From Datnioides undecimradiatus (lineage: Eukaryota; Chordata; Actinopteri; Lobotiformes; Datnioididae), in the NCBI GenBank assembly GCA_008933995.1, contig WARS01000031.1, positions 4,999,979-5,063,978 on the forward strand: a DNA stretch of 64,000 bases. The letters run 5' to 3'. The first letter of the stretch is position 1; each line of letters opens with the position of its first letter. This document shows positions 13,101 through 22,600 of this stretch, piece by piece. The translations under genes were made by a program, and so were the position numbers. Under the pieces are notes generated by a model that was given only the letters and a program-made list of their open reading frames with translations, had not been told where the DNA came from and did no database searches.

Positions 13101-16100
13101 CTTGGACTGTGGCCTAATTAGAGAAAAAATTAATAATGCAACAACCTCAAAGAAAATCCTGATAAGAAAAATAAATTATGCCAAAGATAGTTTTTGTTCG
13201 TTTGCTTTAAATTAAATATAAAAAAAAATAAATACATTTGACATGAATTTGACATGCTTACTACCTTATAAACATGGACAGAAAACAGTGTGTGTGGGAG
13301 TCCTGAGAAGACCTCAGATGAAGTTCAGAAGAAGAGCAACAACAGCCGGTACCTGTACAGGCAGCTGCGTCATGTTGAGAAGGAACTCGGTTTGTTGGGT
13401 CCTTCTCGTTTTCCAAACCCAAACAGCTACAACCGAGCCATGCAGCAAGTGCAGGGCATGAAGGTTCTCCTGGAGTACCGCCTTCCCTCATCTAGCCTGG
13501 AGAGAGACCAGCTCGACGGCAGCCCCAGTCCAGAGGGAAGCATCAATGGAGACTCTGCAAAAAAGTGCTGTCAAGGAGGGCTTCCATGGTGGTTTGTGTT
13601 TGTTGGCTGGACACTAGTGATTGCCACCAGTGGTGTGTCAGGATACTTCACTATGATGTATGGGCTGACATATGGGAAAGAGCGCTCTATAAGCTGGCTT
13701 ATCTCCATGGTGGTCTCCTTCTTTGAGAGTCTCTTTATCACTCAGCCTCTGAAGGTGAGCCACATCACAGTTCATGGTCAGAGTATACAGAGATGACATA
13801 GAAAACATTGCAAATGTTTAAAAAGTTATTTATCAAGTAAGTGTTTTTGTGTTTTATAAAATGCTGCAGGACTGATACACACTGAGTGGGCGCTTTGTTA
13901 AGCACACGTGTAAAATCTGTAACATAGTATAATAATTTCTACATTTAGAAACAAGACAGTGATGTTCAGTTTGGTTGAAGTGCTCTGGTTGAAGTGTTGA
14001 ACTGGACTACAGAGAGGTGTCCCAATGCATTGATAAAGACCCTACCACTAACTACCTTCCTTAGTAATAATTCTATAATGAATGAATTTACACCCCTCTG
14101 AAACAAAAAATGTATAAAGAAAGAAAATGTAACAGCTGTATTTGATAAAGTGACCAGTGTATTAATGTGAGATTGTGAGATTATGCTCCTCCTCTGCATC
14201 TTCCTGTCATACCTTCAACATGTTGACATATATTTGCCACAGCAAGATCCAACAGAGCAAATTTGATGATTTCAAATTTTATTTAAGTAGTATTAATTAC
14301 AGAGAATCTTCCAAAACTAAACTTAGCAAAAGTAGCAAAAAGATTTAGATTTAGACTTAAACATGTAAAAAACAGTTTTCAGGTTTTCATGATTCCGGTA
14401 TGAACACAACTTCATGTTTTAATATCCATATATTTTTATTTGAAACTTTTCTTATTCATTTAGTCACCATTGTCCAATATAATGTCAGTTGATTTATTCA
14501 TTTCTAAGTATTTAACACAAAACAAATCAAAGCTTTGCAGGTCCATTACAGACATACTTCTCTGTACAACATTATATAGATGCATACATAGTGTATCTGT
14601 AATACAGTGGTCTTCATGACGTCTTTTGGTATTGAAGTCTGAAAATCTTCTATCACAGGTTCTTGGTTTTGCTGCTTTCTTTGCTCTTGTTCTCAAGAAA
14701 GTTGATCAAGAGGAGTATGGAGAGCCTCAGATAGATGACAGTCTGAGACACACAGGTACAATTTTTCCCCAGTTCCCCAGTCCCATTTTTGTTGCACTGT
14801 TTTGTGTAAAATAACCAAACCTTTCAGTACTGTATTGCTCTCTCAGATGATCCTGATGCGGTACGCACAGCAAGACGAGACAGCACATGCAGTTTCTATC
14901 AGCCACCACCTCCCACTGACATCGAGAGGATGAGGAACAACATGATTAAAGAGCAGAAAGTCTTCATCCTCATAAGGGAGATTCTTGGTAGGCATACGAC
15001 TTTTACGTAAAAACATAGGCTGCAGCATATTATGGATTGAGATGCTGAGGATATTTGTTTGTGATGCAGCCTACATGGGATTTATGTGGATGTTGCTCCT
15101 GGTGGCATATGGGCAGAGAGACCCCAATGCTTATTTTCTGACCCAACACATCCGACAGAGCTTCAGCAAAGAGATCTCAGACAGTATGAGTATTCAGGAT
15201 GTGTTCAACTGGGCAAACACAACTCTGCTGAATAACCTGTTTGGAGAGTACCCTGGTCAGTATGTTATTGTAGCTATTGACTGTCACACATCACTGCTTT
15301 GCATGAATCCTCTTTAACAAATACAAATCTTTGTCCACTTATGACAAAATAGCAGCCATGTGTAAATTATTCTTTATCTTTCATCGGTTTTATTTAAAGA
15401 ATCAGAGAGAAGGTAAAACTGAATTAGCTGTAAAAAAAACTACAAATTAAATCTGGCAGTAAAGTATTTTAAGTATTTTTGACAATAATGTATTAAAGGA
15501 GTATTTCACATTTTAATGGTTGACTACATAGGAGAATATTTATGAGCATGTTGTATTCAAGCTGTATTTATCTTTGCACTGCCCTAAATTAAGCTCACAT
15601 TTGTGCCTTTGCTCCTTACTACCATACTACATAATTAACATTATATTCAGGTACTAAAACTAAAATAAAATGCCTAAGAAGGCTTTAAAAAGGCTCCTTA
15701 TGGTTCAAAATGTGGACTTAGTTGTGAACAAAACTACAATTTATTTGGACTGACTATGACAAATAAAACAGTTTTATCTGCAAAAGGTGGACGCTGGATG
15801 TGTTCATTCTTGCTTATGAATATTTATCACAGGATTCATCACAGATGGAAACTCCAAGCTGGTGGGTAACGCTCGTCTCCGTCAGGTGAGGGTGCATAAA
15901 AACTCCTGTCATGTAGCCCCCTCCATGCAGCGGTCTGAGCATTATTGCCACGGTCCGTACTCATGGGACCTGGAGGACATGGGCTTCTATGGTCCTGGCT
16001 GGAGCAGCTTTGCAGGTGATAATGCCTCACATGCCCGTCACAGTCCGTGGACGTACCAGTCCCAGAGTAGACTGAGGGCCTACCCCATCTGGGGCAGTGT

Positions 16101-18102
16101 GATGCTCTACAGAGGAGGAGGGTTTGTGGTGGATCTGGGACCTGACTTACAAAATTCCAGCAGGTAGGTTTTATATTATATCAATTTATCAAAATGACAT
16201 ATGATAAATAAGATGATACATCTCCCATCAGGAGATGCTGTTTTCAAATCATATTGTTTAATGTTCTGTTTTGGGGGTTTTTTTTTGTAGAGTCCTTCAG
16301 TACCTCTATGACAACACCTGGTTTGATATGTATACTCAAGCAATCTTTGTAGAGTTCACTGTGTACAATGCTAACATCAACCTCTTTTGCATTGTCACAC
16401 TAATGCTGGAGACCACAGCCATAGGTAAGTCCATGTTCAGCTGCTGTGTGAGAGCTCCAGACAAACTTTAACTCTGAAAGGTTCATATTGTCTGTGTTTT
16501 TGTGTTTCATTCAGGAGCTTTCCATTTCCGCAGTGAGCTTCAGAGTGTGCGTCTTTATCAGTCGACCGGCGGCCTTCACATCTTTGTCATGGCCTCTGAG
16601 GCCATCTACTTCCTTTTCATCATCTATTACATGTTTGTGCAGGTATGAATTCATCAGTTCTTGGATTTACTACTCTTACTAGTAACAATAATTAAGTTGC
16701 TGACACAAACTCCCCTCCTACTGCCAGGGAAAGCTAATGAAGCAGCAGAGATGGGCTTATTTTAAGAGTAAGTGGAATCTGCTGGAGCTCGCCATAATCG
16801 TTCTCAGCTGGAGCGCGCTATCTGTCTTCATCAAGAGGACTTTATTGGGAAAGCGGGACATTGAGTACTACCAGACCAACAAAGACCAGTAAGCAGTAAC
16901 ATAAGGATATCATCTTAATGTTGGTATAAGCAACAAGTTCTACTCATTTATTGACATGGGCTCATTTTGCTGATTTGATTTTTTTTTTCTAATCTGCAAA
17001 ACCATGTTTGCAAGCCACTGCAGCTCCCACTTTAAACTGACAGAGAATATCTAATCTTAAAATTATTGTGTACCCAGAGAATCTGTTATTTATTATTAGT
17101 GGATCAACCATTATTTCCTCAATTCATACGTAAACCTTTTTTCTAAAGATTGTTTAAACAAGCTCTGTCTTCTCATGCTCTGTTTCCAGATATGCCAGTT
17201 TTCATGAAACAGCAAAGGCTGATGCAGTGCTGGGGTATCTGATTGCCTTCCTGGTGCTGTTGGCTACAATCAAACTGTGGCACCTGCTGAGGCTGAACCC
17301 AAAGCTGCACATGATCACAGCCACACTGCAGCGAGCCTGGACTGATATTTCAGGCTTCCTGGTGGTCATGACCATCATGTTCTTGGCCTACTCTATTGCT
17401 GTGAGCACATTCCCACACTTAGCATCAACATGCTATACGTTGTGAAAGAGAACTCCTTCGAAATGGGGCTATTAACACAGAGATGAAATTTGTACTTTTC
17501 AGTCTAATCTGATGTATGGGTGGAAGCTATACTCCTATCGGACTCTGCTGGATGCTGCACAGACCATGATCAGCCTGCAGCTTGGCATTTTTAACTATGA
17601 AGAGGTTCGTATGAGATGTTATATTATACAACAGCAGATTATGACAGCCAACTCTTGTTCAGTTAGTGTCCTCCTCATCCTGATTCCTCAGGTTCTGAAC
17701 TACAATCCACTGCTTGGTGCTTTCCTCATCGGCTCCTGCATAGTGTTCATGACGTTTGTGGTGCTTAACCTCTTCATCTCGGTCATACTGGTGGCATTCA
17801 GCCAAGAGCAGATACATCACAAGGTAACTCATGCATGCTGAGTGAGAAATGTCTTATTGTGCACATGTCATAGAAGAAGAGAGATTGAACCACTACAGGA
17901 ACAGCCTCACATGACTTGAACATATTAATCACTGTTCTTACAGCCATCAGAAGAAGATGAGATCGTGGACCTGATGCTGATGAAACTCTGCAGTTTGTTT
18001 GGACTCAAATGTAAGAAACAAGGTGGCGAGAGGCCAGCTGTTTCATCTGTTTCTAATAATGGACTCACTACGATTTCTTCTGGGAACATTCGTGAGGGCT
18101 AA
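1540..18102 (+). CDS. pkd1l2: pkd1l2, polycystin-1-like 2 (41 coding exons, 2492 aa)
   Basis: Large membrane protein of the polycystin-1 family: adhesion-type ectodomain, autoproteolytic GPS, PLAT domain and polycystin channel fold. Coding exons: 1540-1861, 2495-2653, 2740-2931, 3579-3689, 4037-4184, 4378-4607, 4727-5137, 5245-5372, 5475-5628, 6015-6213, 6356-6467, 6545-6686, 6867-7079, 7482-7624, 7751-7930, 8021-8158, 8747-8893, 8990-9114, 9211-9331, 9549-9677, 9763-9988, 10376-10566, 10656-10886, 11387-11488, 11591-11769, 11872-12018, 12112-12311, 12463-12689, 12783-12999, 13282-13754, 14659-14755, 14847-14987, 15070-15255, 15833-16163, 16291-16424, 16515-16642, 16728-16888, 17190-17400, 17503-17604, 17692-17823, 17944-18102. 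The lengths sum to 7479 nt (2493 codons with the stop) and every junction keeps frame with GT-AG. C-type lectin plus SUEL lectin at the N terminus points to PKD1L2 rather than PKD1 or PKD1L1; PKD1L3 is the main alternative. Teleosts may carry a and b copies, which I cannot separate here. Confidence 0.93.
2740..3689 (+). other. pkd1l2: pkd1l2 exons 3-4: SUEL/GBL-type lectin domain
   Basis: Residues about 161-261 form a galactose-binding (SUEL-type) lectin domain. It opens with SIACDGQNATLQCGSGQVIEI, continues with FYGRKTIHYC and ends with the cysteine-rich SYLSIEYHCKH. The domain is split by the 647-bp intron 2932-3578, in which I see no other feature. A C-type lectin followed by a SUEL lectin is the layout of PKD1L2. 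Confidence 0.88.
4037..5372 (+). other. pkd1l2: pkd1l2 exons 5-8: PKD-like Ig-fold repeats
   Basis: Residues about 262-567 look like two PKD (Ig-like) repeats. The first ends with FTHPGVFMVGVECSTSDW, a close relative of the PKD signature around a central WDFGDG-type fold. The second contains SLEGIYRL-like and RVQVQAMNPIS segments typical of PKD repeat ends. Many N-x-S/T sites fit an extracellular position. Exon 8 uses a weak acceptor (GGTAAAG) with little pyrimidine tract, so some skipping or read-through is possible. Confidence 0.7.
4208..4336. repeat. Compound tetranucleotide microsatellite (CAGA)n-(GATA)n-(CATA)n
   Basis: About 129 bp of three successive tetranucleotide blocks: CAGA units with one ATAG interruption (to about 4260), GATA units (to about 4291), then CATA units. 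It fills two-thirds of the 193-bp pkd1l2 intron 4185-4377, starting about 23 bp after the donor and stopping about 40 bp before the acceptor. Minus-strand open frames here are only repeat read-through. Confidence 0.97.
5475..9677 (+). other. pkd1l2: pkd1l2 exons 9-20: REJ module and linker to GAIN
   Basis: Residues about 568-1168 match the receptor-for-egg-jelly (REJ) region of polycystin-1-like proteins. There are regularly spaced cysteines (for example CKCSNKT, CDDCASI, CVTTCPDVVWY, CYYKAGRTPP), then a Pro/Glu/Thr-rich stretch from exon 13, then helical segments in exons 15-18 that lead into the GAIN fold. Introns over 300 bp inside this block (5629-6014, 7080-7481, 8159-8746) hold nothing I recognise. 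Confidence 0.75.
10051..10113. repeat. (GATA)n microsatellite
   Basis: About 15 perfect GATA units in pkd1l2 intron 21. It is followed directly by a sequence that resembles a retrotransposon tail (next entry). Confidence 0.97.
10110..10255 (-). mobile_element. Possible fish non-LTR retrotransposon tail next to (GATA)n
   Basis: After the GATA run comes GAACTTTATTAATCCCAAAC and then TGGGAAA. This resembles the 3' end of a common fish non-LTR retrotransposon, which is typically found abutting tetranucleotide microsatellites; here it would be in minus orientation. Similarity then fades over about 130 bp. The family cannot be named without a repeat library, and the right border is a guess. Confidence 0.45.
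11387..12018 (+). other. pkd1l2: pkd1l2 exons 24-26: PLAT/LH2 domain
   Basis: Residues about 1385-1527 form the PLAT domain, a cytosolic beta-sandwich that binds lipid or protein after the first membrane helix. Signature pieces are YRYMLSFSTGHRHGA, VTITLLGTEGES, FERGGVDMFLL, LGELQSIRLWHDNSG and AWYVNKVVVQDLETGQKW. The preceding intron 10887-11386 is AT-rich with no recognised element. Confidence 0.92.
12112..14987 (+). other. pkd1l2: pkd1l2 exons 27-32: polycystin transmembrane block TM2-TM5
   Basis: Exon 27 has a helix around CFSLLLCTMLTSIMFWGIP. Exon 28 has a helix around VQSSIIMFPINLLIVSIFR, followed by a polar loop. Exons 29-30 hold a long charged cytosolic loop. The rest of exon 30 and exon 31 give helices WWFVFVGWTLVIATSG, SWLISMVVSFFESLF and VLGFAAFFALVLKK. 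This follows the 11-TM plan of PC1-like proteins. Intron 13755-14658 (904 bp) is AT-rich and featureless to my reading. Confidence 0.85.
15070..18102 (+). other. pkd1l2: pkd1l2 exons 33-41: TOP domain and PKD channel
   Basis: Exon 33 begins with the helix AYMGFMWMLLLVAYG. Exons 33-35 encode the extracellular polycystin (TOP) domain, with VRVHKNSCHV, SWDLEDMGFYGPGW, YPIWGSVMLYRGGGFVVDL and TWFDMYTQAIFVEFTVYNAN. Exons 36-40 supply the voltage-sensor-like and pore helices. The pore loop in exon 39 reads ISLQLGIFNYEE (residues about 2385-2396), and the last helix is SCIVFMTFVVLNLFISVILV. The C-terminal tail is short and ends at the TAA at 18100-18102. No coiled coil is evident. Intron 15256-15832 holds nothing recognised. 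Confidence 0.9.
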
Positions 18103-19178
18103 AATGTTCTCACACAAAATGCTTTTTGCTTGCCACAGCTTGCTTCATATATGTACTCACACCAATATCTTGCTTTGTGTCTGAATATTTAGTCCTTGCA
18201 AATATATAAATTATTAGCCCCCGCTAACGCTGCAAGTGGGAACTGAGGATAATGTTATGCACTGATGCAACGCATTTAGACTGCACTACATTTTAAATAA
18301 ACAAATCTGTGTTTCTGTGATTAAATCTTGTACAGTTTTATTCCATACAGTAATAGTTCATTGGTACAAATAAAAAACACTCTATTTGTATCAATAAGTT
18401 GTATCAACATTACACTGTCAGTGTTAATGTAACAGCTGCTTTATTCTGAAACAAAACTATGTTTTTTCTATCATTGCTTATGAGAATTTTGCGATATCTA
18501 CACACATATCAGAAAATTTTGCAGTGGCCCAAACAATAACTTCATATGAAAAACAATGAGCATTTTTTTCTTTTGAGGCAACAAGCATAACATGGCTGTA
18601 TAAAATATAACTGATTAAAAAAATTGCAGTTCTTAAGGCATGTAATTCTACTACCTGTGGATGTTATTAGATTCAACAAGATATCATTTTACTGTATGTA
18701 TACAGTCAAAATAAATAGTAATATGTAACACGATCTGGAGATCTGTGAACCATAAACAATGGTATGCACTTGATATCTATCCCCAGGTGCCTTTAAACGC
18801 CTTTTATCATTTCAGCATCTTGTTCCTGCAAGTCACCTGGGGCCCGAATGGACACTGTAATGGAGTAAAGTATATGATTGGCCAGGTGTTTAATTATGGG
18901 CCAGATTTACTTTCATCAAGTATATCTAATGATCAATGTAATCATCACTATTATCAAATTAATGACATCCAATGTTTGCATATATTCAAACAGAAATACA
19001 ATACAGTATTATACAGGTGGAGGTAGGTTATTTGATGCATATGTGTGAGACCACAGTAGCACAGAATAAAGAATTCAATACAAAACTACAATGTACCAAT
19101 AAGTGTAAAAATATTCACCAAAAAAACTCAGAGTTAGAGCGAAAATCAATGATCATCTCATGATTTCTCATGGGGCTC
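18103..19178 (+). other. pkd1l2 3' UTR and spacer to nfat5
   Basis: AT-rich and non-coding. The AATAAA at 18296-18301 is a good poly(A) signal, which would make a 3' UTR of about 200-220 nt. From about 18330 to 19178 I see no gene, RNA or named repeat. Confidence 0.6.
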
Positions 19179-19485
19179 TTAATCATAAACGATTCCCACG
19201 TAATTTGTACGTGTTGCGTCATCAGGTTGGTGGGCGTGGCTCTCGGTGTGAGCTGCTCGGGTCGACTGCTGACAACAACATGTAGGCGGACCGAGGGGGG
19301 ACTCGCTAGCCAAGTGACGGCGGAGACGGTTAACCAGCGCCAGGGACAGGGTCAGCTCAGTAACTTCAGTTGACTCTACACAAGTTTTAAAAGTTTTCTG
19401 ACGACCAGAGAGAAAATAATATCGTCCAGCGACGTCACACTGTATCTGAGTGAAGGTGTCCGGTTTCTCGGTCTGAGGGATTGCA
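19179..19485 (+). promoter_or_regulatory. nfat5: nfat5 promoter and 5' UTR
   Basis: A GC- and CpG-richer block directly before the nfat5 start. It contains TTGCGTCATCA (ATF/CRE-like, near 19214), GGGCGTGGC (Sp/KLF-type GC box, near 19232) and GACGTCAC (near 19431). There is no TATA box at a useful place, so a dispersed CpG-type promoter is likely. The transcription start is not resolved. Confidence 0.5.
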
Positions 19486-19558
19486 ATGCCCTCTGACTTT
19501 ATCTCCCTTTTCAGCGGGGACCTCGACCTGAATTCTCCCAGATCCTTGTACTCTAAAG
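19486..19558 (+). other. nfat5: nfat5 coding exon 1 with conserved export-like leader
   Basis: The exon encodes 24 residues starting [18 protein letters not shown] and ends in phase 1 at CTAAAG|GTAATA. In mammals the equivalent leader (hydrophobic pattern L-x-x-x-D-L-D-L) belongs to one class of isoforms and has been described as a nuclear export signal. It sits in the CpG-rich promoter block, so this isoform's promoter is here. Downstream Mets in exon 2 ([10 protein letters not shown]) and exon 3 could start shorter isoforms. Confidence 0.88.
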
Positions 19559-19624
19559 GTAATAACAGCACCCGCGTTTTTATTTTTCCTTCGGTTTGAG
19601 TTTCTGCTCTGCTGCTTAAGTTTG

Positions 19625-19671
<47 letters not shown>

Positions 19672-22600
19672 GTAACTTATTCTCCTACCTGTGTGTGGTA
19701 ACAGTTCATGTGTTGGCGTTCAGCCTCACTGTCATTTAGCTATCTATAAACTGTCTGCTGTCACATGCTGCTGATAATGGTGCGGCGTACGGTTTTGCAC
19801 CTCTGTACATGTAAACGCACCACTGACGTCCTTCAGCTTTTACCCGTGGTCTTGTTTCCTGGAGCAAGGTGAGGTTGTTTTTTTTTCTTTATTTCTGTTT
19901 TCTGTAGCCCTCAGCAGCTGCATGCACACCGGTCAGACCAGTTTACTTTTCCCCCGCCACTGCCAGGTGAAAAGCAGCGCTGTCTATTTTCTGTGGGTTT
20001 GTTTGAATAGGCCATCATTGCAACCCCCACACATACACTCCTCCCCGCCCCCCTGAGGCACCGCACATACACTGCAGTGCCCCTGAGAGTGGCGCTACTG
20101 GGTCCATAAACATAAACTGTGTCATCATCAGTGTGCGAGTCTCACGCAGCCCTCACGTAGAATAAATGAACTGACCTGAACTCATGAAAGCAGGTGGAAG
20201 TCTGAAAAACCCTCCAGGGGAGTACTGTATAATGCTTATTCACAGAAAATGTTAATATGATGAAAAGGTTTATCCATTAAATCCTGTAGCTCAGTGCTGC
20301 CTAAATTAGAGCCTGCGAGCCAAAGTTCGTATGCCAGAGGTATGATTTAGCAAGCCAGATGTTTATGCAGTTTGACTGTTTGTGAGGTAAAAATGCTTAT
20401 TAAAGATAAGAGATCCCTAATTTTACTTGTTTTCATAATCTCAATTTGGCAGGCTGAGTGGCACTTTGTGCAGGAAGTTAATTGACAGAGATTAGGGTCC
20501 TAGTTTGTATTGCATCATAACGAACAACAAGACAACAAAATCTGTTTGCTTTTGGTCTGTGGCTGATGAATAAGTTTCAGTTTTGGGTCTCTAGAGGAAA
20601 GATTTTGAGCACCCCTGCTTTAGCTGAACATGCACATGGAACTAGATGTGTTTTTAGCAGCCTGGTTTAACTTGGTTGTCCGTGCATCCTTTATTATTGC
20701 GTGCAGACTGGAATTTTGAAGATGATATCAATATTTAAGATTATAAATAATCATGTAACAGTCTATGTGCTGATATCTTTTTTTTAAATATAACATACAC
20801 ATTTTTAAGTGATAAAGACCTAGATACTGTAACATATTACCACTTGTCCTGTAACTGTAATTTCTTATCATTCATCAACAGATAAAAGTGCCAATACGAT
20901 ATATCTGCAATAAGCTGATGTCCCTGAGCCAATTTATTGTTGGGGTTCTACTTCACAATGAAGTCAGGACCCAGCTGTTGGAACCCAGGAGGTAGCTCCA
21001 GTGTGCAGCTTCAGGCTATGTTCTGAAAAAAAGACCCCTCACTCATTTTAGTGTGTTAAATCTTTCTCTGGCTTATCTTTATACTCAATGTACAGAGACA
21101 AAATTCTTAATAGGTTCTCTCGGTTAACTCTGGGTAAGTTGGCATATTTCCCCAGATGTCAAAGCATTCTTTGCTGTTAGAATAACTTAATTACTACTAC
21201 TTCTTTGGATTGGTAGTAATTATGTCATCCAAAAATTAATAATCAAGCACTAAACACACAAGTTCTCAGAGACACAATTTCTTTTAAAAGCTCTGTTCAC
21301 TCAAATCTCACAAAAACTCAAACAGCAAACCAACAAACAACACACTCTCTCTTAATCGCTTTTTGTATCTGAGACAATGTCATGTTTATATTTTGAAAAT
21401 TCGGAGTTGATATGCTTTCAACAGTGATGGGACACCGTTCTTAAAGGGGGGGTCGTCTCATGATTGAGGACTACGACGAATACACTTAAGAAAGCAGGGA
21501 ATGAGGAGAAGACACTGGTCACAATGATTGTTGTATTATTCTTCCTTTTTAAGAATTAAACAATTAAAATATTTGCTGATAAAAACAATGAAGTGTACAG
21601 TAGTGAGCCCTAATCCTACAGTATTATGTAGAGAAATGGAGATCCATTTGAAAAGTAAAATCATTTTGACTGATTTGAGACAAAAATAAAAAGCCATTTA
21701 TTTTTTCAAAGGTCGGTTTTGACTCAGTGTATCAATAATTGATTCAATCAGTTTTACTTTTGACTCATCAGAAAGCCTGGTACATGTACACTTTAATCAT
21801 TTCTTATGCACCATATAAATCAGTTAAAGTCCCATTGATATGTAGGCCAATTGTAACTTGTTCTTTAGCCCCGCTTGTTTGAATACTTATCATACTATTG
21901 TGTAGCTGTGTCAGCATAGGTGACTCGGCTGTGTGTGAGAGGTGAAGTTAGCTTTGCATCTTGCCGAAAAGGCTCCCCCAAGTTGTCTGAAGGATTACCC
22001 ATTTTGTTAAAAAAAGGATCCTCAGGAGAGCCTCAGTATTAATAAGACATACCTCACACCTGGATGAAGGGAATTATTCTCTATTATGTGCATAACATAG
22101 AGTGAACTGTAGCAGCTTTGTTGAATTCTGTTATTCCTGCATTTTTATTGAGTTGTTTTGTTGGTTAGGCTGTTTTTCAGGATGCTTCACGGGACAGCCA
22201 AACTATGATTAGGAATACATATTTTTAGCATGCGAGCAGTCCAGGGAATATCAAGGAAAAACAGCACAGTTTAACAATGGTGCTCAGGATAGGAATGCCA
22301 GTCCAACTACCTTTTGTGGTTGCTAAATGACTGCGGGTAAATGGACGTCGTAAAATGTTTCCCCAGTTTCACATCAAAGGTGAAGAATGTTATAGCTTTC
22401 CCATAAGTTCTATCAAACCTGGTTAACTATTCTAAGACTACAGATCTCAACATAGTTTTGTTTTGTTTTTTCACATTGACACCCACTAAAGCCTGGTCAA
22501 TCATTAACTCTCTGGCTGCTCTGTGTGTAAACCTGGGCTTAAATAGCACTCTATTAATATTGACTCTGCTGTGTTAAGCAAACTTAGTGGCATGCGCTTA

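Noticed and set aside
19179..19571. 130-codon minus-strand frame over the nfat5 start
   Set aside because: It overlaps the CpG-rich promoter and exon 1, has no family signal, and the plus-strand exon is clearly nfat5.
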